Shown here: positions 1 through 6,587 of the stretch, piece after piece
Numbering within the stretch: the stretch's first letter is position 1
Layout of the letters: every line of letters begins with the position of its first letter
NCBI GenBank assembly: GCA_017631745.1
Contig: JAGBSR010000163.1
Coordinates: forward strand, 1 to 12,952
Direction of reading: 5' to 3'
Length of the DNA stretch: 12,952 nucleotides
From: Clostridia bacterium
GTDB taxonomy: Bacteria > Bacillota > Clostridia > Oscillospirales > Acutalibacteraceae
The notes under the pieces: generated by a model
What the model saw: only the letters and a program-made list of their open reading frames with translations
What the model was told of the DNA's origin: nothing
Database searches by the model: none
Program-made: the position numbers and the translations under genes

Positions 1-107
1 CAAAGGCTCTCGAAGAGCTTGGCTGGAAGGCTGAGAGAGGCATCGAAGAGATGTGCGAAGACTCATGGAGATGGCAGAGCACAAACCCTGCAGGCTATCC
101 CGACTAA
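1..107 (+). CDS. galE: UDP-glucose 4-epimerase, C-terminal end (partial)
   Basis: The reading frame starts at base 3 and runs 34 codons to a TAA at 105-107; the 5' part lies outside the window. The visible end reads [20 protein letters not shown] and finishes STNPAGYPD. This matches the conserved tail of bacterial GalE, in which an 'ELGW.A.RGI.EMC.D.WRWQ..NP.GY' block closes the substrate-binding C-terminal domain. GalE interconverts UDP-glucose and UDP-galactose with bound NAD in the cytoplasm (Leloir pathway and supply of galactose for surface glycans). Only the tail is seen, so active-site residues cannot be checked, and another extended short-chain epimerase is a less likely alternative. 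A terminator follows 46 bases after the stop. Confidence 0.85.
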   Translation, partial: KALEELGWKAERGIEEMCEDSWRWQSTNPAGYPD

Positions 108-110
108 TTG

Positions 111-138
111 AATGCAGAATGCATAATGCAAAATGCAG
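111..138. repeat. Four tandem 7-bp units, AATGCAN
   Basis: Immediately after the galE stop there are four back-to-back heptamers: AATGCAG (111-117), AATGCAT (118-124), AATGCAA (125-131) and AATGCAG (132-138), followed by AATT. Only the seventh base varies. The units lie between the gene and its terminator. No function is evident; it could be a slippage-prone microsatellite. Confidence 0.75.
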
Positions 139-153
139 AATTGCGACAAACTT

Positions 154-187
154 AAGGCGAGTAGGTTAAATCCTACCCGCCTTTTTT
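154..187 (+). terminator. Intrinsic terminator of galE
   Basis: AAGGCG and GTAGG (154-165) pair with CCTAC and CGCCTT (172-183) around the loop TTAAAT, with one A-C mismatch inside the stem. The stem runs directly into six T residues (182-187). This is a typical Rho-independent terminator for the plus-strand galE transcript. Confidence 0.88.
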
Positions 188-239
188 ATTTGCAATATAT
201 GTCTGATGGTTTTATTGATACTGAGCTATAAAAAGGACG

Positions 240-322
240 GGGGGCTGACGGAAAGCACCTCTGGTGCTTTCTGAGGACGCCATTATGGCGTCCTCTCGCC
301 GCAAGCAGCGACGTCAGCCCCC
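240..322. repeat. Nested palindromic element with four-way-junction fold
   Basis: An outer perfect 11-bp stem (240-250 with 312-322, GGGGGCTGACG / CGTCAGCCCCC) encloses three hairpins laid end to end. The first is 251-271 (GAAAGCACC, loop TCT, GGTGCTTTC). The second is 273-295 (GAGGACGCC, loop ATTAT, GGCGTCCTC). The third is short, 296-311 (TCGC, 8-nt loop, GCGA). Only T272 is left unpaired between the arms. There is no credible reading frame. The element is GC-richer than its AT-rich flanks and sits between two terminators of converging genes. That fits a REP/BIME-like non-autonomous repeat, and compact palindromes are common in intergenic spaces of Clostridia. A structured RNA is the alternative; on the minus strand the outer stem is followed a few bases later by five T residues (230-234 as A on the plus strand). 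Confidence 0.7.
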
Positions 323-348
323 ACCCTCAGATTAAACCGCAAATTCAA

Positions 349-372
349 AAGGCGAGGATAAATCCTCGCCTT
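349..372 (-). terminator. Intrinsic terminator of the MarR/exported protein/ABC operon
   Basis: AAGGCGAGG (349-357) pairs perfectly with CCTCGCCTT (364-372) around a 6-nt loop. Read on the minus strand the stem starts 7 bases after the ABC gene's TAA TAA stop pair and runs into TTTTGAATTT. The T-run is modest, but placement and symmetry support a terminator. Confidence 0.8.
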
Positions 373-378
373 AAATTA

Positions 379-3132
379 TTATTCAGTTCTGAGTGCCTCA
401 ACGGGGTCTTTCTTAGCTGCAAGTGATGAAGGTACAAGACCTGCAATAAATGTAAGACCGACACTGATGCAGATAAGTGTGATTGCCACACCTGCAGGAA
501 GCTGTGCTGCCGCATATGTGTTTGTAAGATGCTGAAGAATAAGGTTGATGGGAATCTCCAGCAGCAAGGTACTCACTATACCTATAACACCCGCGGCAAA
601 GCCTATGGTTATGGTTTCAGCATTGAATACTCGTGATACGTCACCCTTTGATGCACCGATACTTCTGAGAATACCGATTTCCTTGGTTCTTTCAAGAACT
701 GAGATGTAGGTGATGATACCGATCATAATTGATGAAACAACAAGTGAAATTGCAACGAATACAACAAGTACATAGGTAACGATATTAATAATCTGATTAA
801 CCGATGTCAGAAGTGCACCGACAGCGTCTGTGGGCTCAATCTGATATTCCTCGTGACCGTCTTCTGTCACCTTTTCATTGTAATAATCCACAAGTTCGAA
901 AAGATCGTCCTTTGTATCAAATGTCTTTGCATAGAAATAAATTGATGTGGGTGAATCAATATCCTGGTAACCGAGGGTTGCCATTGTCTGATCATATGAG
1001 CATTTTGCATTCATACTGTCGATATAAGCCTGCTTGATTGCAATTACCTGCTCGTCGTTGAGATAACCTTCAACAAGCTTTTTCTGAAGCTCTGTGAGAT
1101 TGCCGAGGTCAAATCCTGATGTAAGTGTGCTTGAAAGCATACTTGTGATATCCATCTCGCCGATATCAAATTCACCGAGAAGGCTCATAAAAGGTTCAAG
1201 ATCAAGATATTTAAGATCTATCTGACTAAGGTCAATATCTTTGATATCAAAATCGTTGATTGAGTAATTTACAAACTCAAGACCCGAAAGCACATCTCTG
1301 CCGGGTGAAGCGAGCTGTTCTTTTACAACCTGAGAATTTTTTGCACCCTCAAGCACATATTCTTTAAGCTCAGCAGTATAACCGATATATCCGGTACCTA
1401 CTGCAAGAAGATTGTCATCTCTGGGACGGATGATACCTACAATTTCAAGATCGAGACCGTTGTCAATTACCTTCTTGAGATAATCAGCATCGTTTCTATT
1501 ATCCTTCCAGAGGCCTGTCTTTTTATCCTTAACCATATAGTCACTGTTAAGAACAAGCTTGAATTTGATATTGCAGAGCTCTTCATAGGTATATGAATCC
1601 TCAACTGCCTGATGCATACCGTCGCCTGAAAGAGAGGACATAATATCGCTGGTAAATTCACTCTGATCGCGAAGGCCGAGACCGTAAAGGATAAGCTCGT
1701 TGATTTCGTTGTTTACGTCTGTTACGAGAACTATTTCATTCTTTTCTGTTGGGAACTTACCGTGTACGAGAGTATACTGTGTATCCATAAGCTCTTCGCC
1801 GCCTACAACCTCATCCCATACGCTGAAGCCTGTACCGATAAAGCCCTCCATAAGGCTGAGCATTTCGCCCGCACCCATTGAATCAAGCAGGGTGCTGGGA
1901 TTAACCTGATTGATGCCGTTTTCTGTGTCAGCTCTGTAAATATTGATAGGAGCTGTATATCTGTACTGGATATCATTGCAGGTTTCATCAAATGTTTCCT
2001 GATTATCCTCTATATACTTTTTAAAGGGCTTAAGGTTGTTTACATTTGATTTTGCGATAAAGTTATTGACCATCTCTGAAACCATTTCATTGACATAGAC
2101 CTTTTCTCTGTCGTGGTCAAGGTCGCTTAACACCATACCCATACCCGTCATAGTATTCATCATACTCTCGATATCAAGAGACTCCTGCTCAATTGTTACA
2201 GGCATAGCCATAAGGGTATCGTTCTGCATTTTATCAACATAATTCTGTATACCTGTTGAAAGAGCCATAACGAGGGCAATACCGATAATACCGATGGAGC
2301 CAGCAAAGGCTGTGAGAATGGTTCTGCCCTTCTTGGTACCAAGGTTACGAAGGCTGAGACCGAAAGCTGTTGCAAAGCTCATAGAGGGCTTCTTACCCTT
2401 CTTGAGTTCTTCCTCTGCTTTTGATTTTTCGCTTTCTCTGTCTTCGTCGGTGGGTTCAAAGGGATTGCTGTCGTCTGTGATTTTACCGTCTTTGCATTTG
2501 ATGATTCTGTTTGAATATTCATATGCAAGGTCAGGATTATGAGTAACCATAATTATAAGCTTATCCTTGGAAATCTCCTTGAGAAGCTCCATAATCTGAA
2601 CGCTTGTTTCACTGTCAAGAGCACCTGTGGGCTCGTCGGCAAGAATAATGTCGGGGTTGTTGATAAGTGCACGCGCAATAGCAACTCTCTGCACCTGACC
2701 GCCTGACATCTGATTAGGCTTCTTGTATATGTGATTTCCGAGACCTACCTGTTCAAGAGCCTGAATAGCTCTCTCTTTTCTTTCTTTTTTAGTTACACCT
2801 GAGAGAGTGAGAGCCAGCTCAACATTGGCAAGAATATTCTGATGAGGAATAAGATTATAGTTCTGGAAAACGAAACCGATTGAATGGTTTCTGTATGTAT
2901 CCCAGTTTTCGTCGGTGAAGGTCTTGGTTGACTTGCCGTTGATAATAAGGTCACCGTCTGTATAGATATCAAGACCGCCGATGATATTGAGCATAGTTGT
3001 CTTACCGCAGCCCGAGGGACCGAGAATAGAAACAAATTCACTTTCTCTGAAGTTAATGTTTACATTACTCAATGCTCTGACGGTGGTGTCGCCTGTGATG
3101 TAATCTTTGCATATATCTTTTAACACCAGCAT
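379..3132 (-). CDS. MacB-type ABC transporter, fused ATPase and FtsX-like permease
   Basis: This 917-residue protein joins an N-terminal ATPase (about 1-225) to a permease. The ATPase has Walker A GPSGCGKTT (38-46), Q-loop Q90, signature MSGGQ (142-146), Walker B IILADE (162-167) and switch H198, so it looks active. A charged linker (about 226-250) leads to one membrane helix (about 271-293), a very large extracytoplasmic domain (about 294-780) and three further helices (about 783-812, 841-865, 880-903). Between helices 2 and 3 is the FtsX hallmark ERTKEIGILRSIGASKGDV (814-832), and the protein ends DPVEALRTE, as family members do. Type VII (MacB/LolCDE/FtsX-like) systems act by mechanotransmission on envelope substrates rather than by moving solutes across the membrane. 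Usual MacB proteins are near 650 residues; the excess here is all in the external domain. The start is set by AGGAGG 8 nt upstream. It lies 3 nt after the exported-protein gene, so the two are probably translationally coupled and work together. The substrate is unknown. Confidence 0.9.
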   Translation of the reverse strand: MLVLKDICKDYITGDTTVRALSNVNINFRESEFVSILGPSGCGKTTMLNIIGGLDIYTDGDLIINGKSTKTFTDENWDTYRNHSIGFVFQNYNLIPHQNILANVELALTLSGVTKKERKERAIQALEQVGLGNHIYKKPNQMSGGQVQRVAIARALINNPDIILADEPTGALDSETSVQIMELLKEISKDKLIIMVTHNPDLAYEYSNRIIKCKDGKITDDSNPFEPTDEDRESEKSKAEEELKKGKKPSMSFATAFGLSLRNLGTKKGRTILTAFAGSIGIIGIALVMALSTGIQNYVDKMQNDTLMAMPVTIEQESLDIESMMNTMTGMGMVLSDLDHDREKVYVNEMVSEMVNNFIAKSNVNNLKPFKKYIEDNQETFDETCNDIQYRYTAPINIYRADTENGINQVNPSTLLDSMGAGEMLSLMEGFIGTGFSVWDEVVGGEELMDTQYTLVHGKFPTEKNEIVLVTDVNNEINELILYGLGLRDQSEFTSDIMSSLSGDGMHQAVEDSYTYEELCNIKFKLVLNSDYMVKDKKTGLWKDNRNDADYLKKVIDNGLDLEIVGIIRPRDDNLLAVGTGYIGYTAELKEYVLEGAKNSQVVKEQLASPGRDVLSGLEFVNYSINDFDIKDIDLSQIDLKYLDLEPFMSLLGEFDIGEMDITSMLSSTLTSGFDLGNLTELQKKLVEGYLNDEQVIAIKQAYIDSMNAKCSYDQTMATLGYQDIDSPTSIYFYAKTFDTKDDLFELVDYYNEKVTEDGHEEYQIEPTDAVGALLTSVNQIINIVTYVLVVFVAISLVVSSIMIGIITYISVLERTKEIGILRSIGASKGDVSRVFNAETITIGFAAGVIGIVSTLLLEIPINLILQHLTNTYAAAQLPAGVAITLICISVGLTFIAGLVPSSLAAKKDPVEALRTE

Positions 3133-3135
3133 GGT

Positions 3136-5751
3136 TTATACCTCCTGAGTAGTATTCTTTTTATTTTTAAGCTTTGTGAGGTTTCTTTCAATGAAACGGT
3201 TTATTCTGACTCGTTCCTTTATATATATAAGCTCTGCGAGAGCAATCAACAGCATAAGGAAATATATTCCTGTGCCGTCAAATCTGCTTTCGGGCTTATA
3301 TATAATAGTGGGCATATACTCCTCTTCCTGAGTTTCTTCAACAATAGGTCTTTCTCTGAAAAAGAGCTTATATATCCACTCAACAGTTTCGTCAACTGTC
3401 ATATTGTTAATATCTTCGCTGATACCTCCGACAAAGCCTGAAACCATCTGATTGTCACCTGCACTGCTCATAAGAGTGCCGAGTATATCGGTTTCGGGGT
3501 TTTTGAGCATCTGCGCGATATATCTCATAAGAGAAACCATTATAGCAGTCTGATCAGCCTTGATATATGTAACATCTGCAAACTCACCGCCGACTGTTCT
3601 CTTGCTCTTGACTGTAACAGCCTGACCCATTTTTGCATATTCATTTATATCAAAGCCGCTGATGTCAATACCGAATTCGTTATCCTTGAGCATATCCTTA
3701 AGAATGCTTTCAAGGTCAATTTCAACCATATCTGACATATCGAGCATATCTTCCATACCCAGCTCTTTCAGAAGCACCGTAAAGGGATAAAGGAGATTTT
3801 CGATGCAAGTCTGAATACCGCCGCTGTTTATGAAGTAAAGAAGATTTGGAAGAAGAGCAGTAACTGTATAAACAGGCTTATCGAGGATTCTGTCAATAAG
3901 ATTTACAACTGTTTTAACTAAAGCCTCTGTGCCCTTACCCTTAGCCGATGCTTTCTTATATTCTTCATATGTCGGTATGCTGTCGCTGTCACAGCCGAAA
4001 GCTTCAAGCAGAGGAATAACTGCTGTATTGTAGCCATTGCTGCCGTAAATATCAATACAGCCGAGAATTTCTGTTTTACCCTCGCAAAGAAGCATTGCGA
4101 TTATATCTTCCATAGGTCTGAGAGCTGCACATAAAGCCTTGATAAAGCCGCTCTTGTCTCCGTTTTTAAAGCCCCATGTAAGAGTATTTACATTTACCTT
4201 TTTCCAGGATGCTGCCTTTGAAAGAGCGTATCTTGTATTTGAAAAGTGGGCTTGTGTAAGCTCATTGGCAAGAGCTGCGGGAGTAATGTCAAGTCCGACT
4301 ATCGCACCGACCGCCTGCAATTCCTCACCTGAAAGCATTCCGTAGATTTCACATACAAGAGTGCTTACAAGCTTGTTTGAATATATTTCGGGAACCAGGG
4401 CCTCTTTTACGGTTTTGTATTCACCGCCCTCAGCAACAAACTGATTGAGAAGCTCATCGATGCCGTCAACCACTCTTTGGAATTTATCCTTTGAAAGATT
4501 TGTTGTGTAGCTTGCACTTATAGGCTCAAAAGCCGCAAAGCTCCATTTATAATCGTTGAACTCGCCCTTATCGTCGTTGAGAAGTCTGACAACAAGCTCA
4601 ATTATGTCATCGGTTTCCTTCGCCATAAGATTATCAATAACCTTTGCCATATCGGCAGTGTCCTCACCGAGAAAATCTTTAAGGGCATCTTTGTTGATTT
4701 TTGCTGTATCTATAAGCCATCTCATAAGTACGGTAAAGGTTGCCGCCTTATCACTGACAACCGTACCGTCAGCACCTGCTGTGCCGCAGGATACAAGCTC
4801 CTGAAGATTGATTTCTGCTATTTCAAGACCTGTTGATGAGAGGATGTCGTTGAAATTGAGAGTGAAATTCTGTGTGAAAGACTCACTGTCCTGAATAAAT
4901 GAGAGAATATTTTCAACCTTGATAAAAGTTGAAATGCTGAAGAACTGAAGCTTGAGAGGCTCGACAAGAGTTGCAACTGCCTCATCAAGACCGCCCTCTT
5001 CAAGGAAATAGGCAATACCCGGAAGAATATCTGTCAGCACATCACAGGGTGCATCGAGCACTCTTTCAACGAGAAGAAAAACATCGCCCATTATGTTTTC
5101 AAGCATTGAATTTCTGTTTTCTTTGGCCTCGGCATAAAAAACAGCACTGTCGGTTATGCTTTCACAGCCGAGAGATTTAAGTGTAGGGATGATTGCTGTT
5201 TCATATCCCTTGGCACCCTCAAAGCCGATAATGGCATTGATTGAATATCTGCCGGCGCAAAGAAGCGCATAAAGAATATCGTTAAAAGGAGAAAGAACAC
5301 AGGCAGCTGCTTTAATAAAGCTCTGCTTATCGCTCACCTTCCAGGTCGCTCCGCTTAAATCTGCCTCGCTCCATTTTTCATATCCGCTGAGCTTTTCCTG
5401 CACCTGCGGATATGCACCGAGATGTGAAGCCACACCCTTAACGGAAACATCAAGACCTACTGATGATATACTTTCAGCATTAGCTTCAACAGCCGAATAC
5501 ACGCCTATTGTGAGAGCAGATAACACCTCATCGGTATAAAGCTCAGGCAGAATCATATCTTTAAGAGAGCCTTGCTCTGTGGTTTCGGCAAGAGTCTCAA
5601 TAAGGATATCGGTTTTATATATTGTTGCCGAAATCTGCTGCTTCGTTACACCCTCAGGGTATGTAACGGCTGAAGCACAAGGCGCGATACTGAGCACCAG
5701 CAAAACAAGCACTGTCAGCAGACAGGTGATTTTCTTTCCTTTTCTTATCAT
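3136..5751 (-). CDS. Secreted, membrane-anchored protein with two tandem ~390-residue repeats
   Basis: I do not recognise this 871-residue family. It begins with a clear signal peptide: basic residues K4, K6 and K7, a hydrophobic stretch at 9-22 and a likely cut after A-S-A (26-28). A single C-terminal membrane helix (about 828-844) is followed by a basic tail rich in K and R, so the bulk should be outside the cell with the C-terminus inside. The body is an internal duplication. Residues about 35-410 match about 419-820: FIKAAACVLSPFNDILYALL (145-164) with FIKALCAALRPMEDIIAMLL (536-555), GYETAIIPTLKSLGC (182-196) with GYNTAVIPLLEAFGC (573-587), LPGIAYFLEEGGL (243-255) with LPNLLYFINSGGI (634-646). 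All three are offset by exactly 391. The units look helix-rich. No catalytic motif is apparent. It sits 22 nt after a MarR gene and 3 nt before a MacB-like ABC gene, so it may be that transporter's external partner (inference). Confidence 0.85.
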   Translation of the reverse strand: MIRKGKKITCLLTVLVLLVLSIAPCASAVTYPEGVTKQQISATIYKTDILIETLAETTEQGSLKDMILPELYTDEVLSALTIGVYSAVEANAESISSVGLDVSVKGVASHLGAYPQVQEKLSGYEKWSEADLSGATWKVSDKQSFIKAAACVLSPFNDILYALLCAGRYSINAIIGFEGAKGYETAIIPTLKSLGCESITDSAVFYAEAKENRNSMLENIMGDVFLLVERVLDAPCDVLTDILPGIAYFLEEGGLDEAVATLVEPLKLQFFSISTFIKVENILSFIQDSESFTQNFTLNFNDILSSTGLEIAEINLQELVSCGTAGADGTVVSDKAATFTVLMRWLIDTAKINKDALKDFLGEDTADMAKVIDNLMAKETDDIIELVVRLLNDDKGEFNDYKWSFAAFEPISASYTTNLSKDKFQRVVDGIDELLNQFVAEGGEYKTVKEALVPEIYSNKLVSTLVCEIYGMLSGEELQAVGAIVGLDITPAALANELTQAHFSNTRYALSKAASWKKVNVNTLTWGFKNGDKSGFIKALCAALRPMEDIIAMLLCEGKTEILGCIDIYGSNGYNTAVIPLLEAFGCDSDSIPTYEEYKKASAKGKGTEALVKTVVNLIDRILDKPVYTVTALLPNLLYFINSGGIQTCIENLLYPFTVLLKELGMEDMLDMSDMVEIDLESILKDMLKDNEFGIDISGFDINEYAKMGQAVTVKSKRTVGGEFADVTYIKADQTAIMVSLMRYIAQMLKNPETDILGTLMSSAGDNQMVSGFVGGISEDINNMTVDETVEWIYKLFFRERPIVEETQEEEYMPTIIYKPESRFDGTGIYFLMLLIALAELIYIKERVRINRFIERNLTKLKNKKNTTQEV
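3141..3146 (-). promoter_or_regulatory. Ribosome binding site of the MacB-like gene inside the preceding gene
   Basis: The minus-strand AGGAGG lies within the last codons of the exported-protein gene and is 8 nt from the ABC gene's ATG. The stop of one gene and start of the next are 3 nt apart, so terminating ribosomes can reinitiate. This supports co-production of the two proteins. Confidence 0.8.
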
Positions 5752-5773
5752 ATTGTTTATTCCGCCTTTTCCG

Positions 5774-6214
5774 TTAATCTGTGGTTTCGTCTATGTTGTT
5801 TGAAATATCTGATATCTTCTTTATAATTCTCAGAAGCTCGTGAATATCTTCTTCGCCGAGATATTCCACAAGCACAAGAGCATTTTTTATCGCCTCTTCG
5901 CGGTATCGGAGATATTGCATTGAGCCCTCGCTTGTAAGAATTATGGTAGATGTTCTTCTGTCATCTTCATTCTGTATTTTTTCCACGAAGCCCTTCGCCT
6001 CAAGTGTTTTAACAAGAGCAGAAAGTCTCGCGGGAGTAAAATCGAAATACTGGGTGATTTCTCTTGCGGTACCCTGACCGCCGAGGCTGTTGAGGATTGA
6101 CATAAGCATATTTTCGCCCTTGAGAGAGAACTTGAGTTTATCAAAAAGCATCTCAATATTAATACTGTCAAAGGTTTCAAGAACTCTGCCGATTAAGATT
6201 TCGTTACCTGTCAT
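5774..6214 (-). CDS. MarR-family transcriptional regulator (first gene of minus-strand operon)
   Basis: The product has 146 residues, a normal size for MarR. The winged-helix core is at about 34-96: a helix-turn-helix with TAREITQYFDFTPARLSALV (49-68), then TLEAKGFVEKI and a wing beginning DDRRTSTIILT (84-94) that carries the family's D.R.....LT pattern. Helices at both ends would form the dimer. An AAGGAGG site 7 nt before the ATG fixes the start. The gene heads the operon with the duplicated exported protein and the MacB-like transporter. A near-perfect 27-bp palindrome lies at its own promoter, so it probably represses its own operon and is released by a ligand or envelope stress. Which signal it senses cannot be read from the sequence; no cysteine is present, which argues against thiol-based sensing as in OhrR. 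Confidence 0.9.
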   Translation of the reverse strand: MTGNEILIGRVLETFDSINIEMLFDKLKFSLKGENMLMSILNSLGGQGTAREITQYFDFTPARLSALVKTLEAKGFVEKIQNEDDRRTSTIILTSEGSMQYLRYREEAIKNALVLVEYLGEEDIHELLRIIKKISDISNNIDETTD

Positions 6215-6240
6215 TTTAAAGCCTCCTTAAGTAAAAATCG

Positions 6241-6267
6241 CACTATTCACCATTATAGTTAATAGTG
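6241..6267. promoter_or_regulatory. Candidate MarR operator (27-bp palindrome)
   Basis: Arms CACTATT (6241-6247) and AATAGTG (6261-6267) are perfect inverted repeats. The centre continues the symmetry, with 11 of 13 position pairs complementary around T6254. It begins about 6 nt downstream of the minus-strand -10 box, over the expected transcription start. A bound dimer here would block the operon headed by the adjacent MarR gene. Confidence 0.72.
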
Positions 6268-6273
6268 TGTACT

Positions 6274-6302
6274 AATATACCATATACGCTTATGCAAGTC
6301 AA
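6274..6302 (-). promoter_or_regulatory. Sigma-A promoter of the minus-strand MarR operon
   Basis: On the minus strand the -35 is TTGACT (6297-6302), the spacer is exactly 17 bp and the -10 is TATATT (6274-6279). TGG directly before the -10 gives an extended TGnTATATT form. The promoter lies about 60 bases upstream of the MarR start codon and abuts the palindromic operator. Confidence 0.82.
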
Positions 6303-6496
6303 TAAACAAACTATTAAATAGAAACTGTTTGCACAAAAACAATGTTCTGTTTTTATTGGAAATGCTTAAACAATATGTTAATTTTTCATAATTTACCATT
6401 GTTACTTTTATATATTACAACGACAAGTATAAAAGAACCTTAAATCATTTTAACACTATTAACATTTTAAAAACTCATGTTTTACCGCCGATATTA
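6303..6496. other. AT-rich spacer between divergent promoters
   Basis: No credible reading frame with a ribosome binding site is present on either strand. The stretch is strongly AT-rich, with short A/T palindromes such as AAAAACA / TGTTTTT near 6335-6354, and one copy of an operator-like 11-mer at 6453-6463 (listed separately). It probably serves as upstream DNA for both promoters; nothing else is seen. Confidence 0.6.
6453..6463 (+). promoter_or_regulatory. Possible extra MarR half-site shared with the 6241-6267 operator
   Basis: ACACTATTAAC here is identical, in opposite orientation, to 6258-6268, which covers one arm of the palindromic operator. It lies about 35 bp upstream of the -35 box of the divergent plus-strand promoter. 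It may be a weak site letting the minus-strand MarR influence the plus-strand operon, or it may be a chance match in AT-rich DNA. Confidence 0.35.
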
Positions 6497-6525
6497 TTGA
6501 CAAAATTTTTCTTCGGAGATATAAT
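6497..6525 (+). promoter_or_regulatory. Consensus sigma-A promoter of the plus-strand MarR/ABC exporter operon
   Basis: TTGACA (6497-6502), a 17-bp spacer and TATAAT (6520-6525) are both perfect consensus boxes at ideal spacing. Such a strong promoter needs tight control, which the operator repeats directly downstream would provide. Confidence 0.92.
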
Positions 6526-6537
6526 ATAAAGAAACAA

Positions 6538-6567
6538 TGTTAGCCAACTAACAGTTCGTAAACTAAC
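6538..6567. promoter_or_regulatory. Candidate MarR operator with three GTTAG/CTAAC half-sites
   Basis: TGTTAG (6538-6543) and CTAACA (6548-6553) form a perfect inverted repeat with a 4-bp centre. A third copy, AACTAAC at 6561-6567, repeats the AACTAAC at 6546-6552 at a spacing of 15 bp. The cluster starts about 6 bases after the expected transcription start and ends 20 bases before the regulator's ATG, the expected place for an autorepressor site. Confidence 0.68.
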
Positions 6568-6587
6568 AATAAAGTCAGGAGGTAGCT

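Noticed and set aside
240..322. tRNA-like cloverleaf reading of the four-arm element
   Set aside because: There is no T-loop (TTCGA), no CCA-type acceptor or 7-bp acceptor stem, and the arm and loop lengths do not match tRNA.
6335..6354. AAAAACA / TGTTTTT hairpin as a terminator
   Set aside because: The stem is A/T-only and lies upstream of both divergent promoters with no gene to terminate; it is probably compositional.
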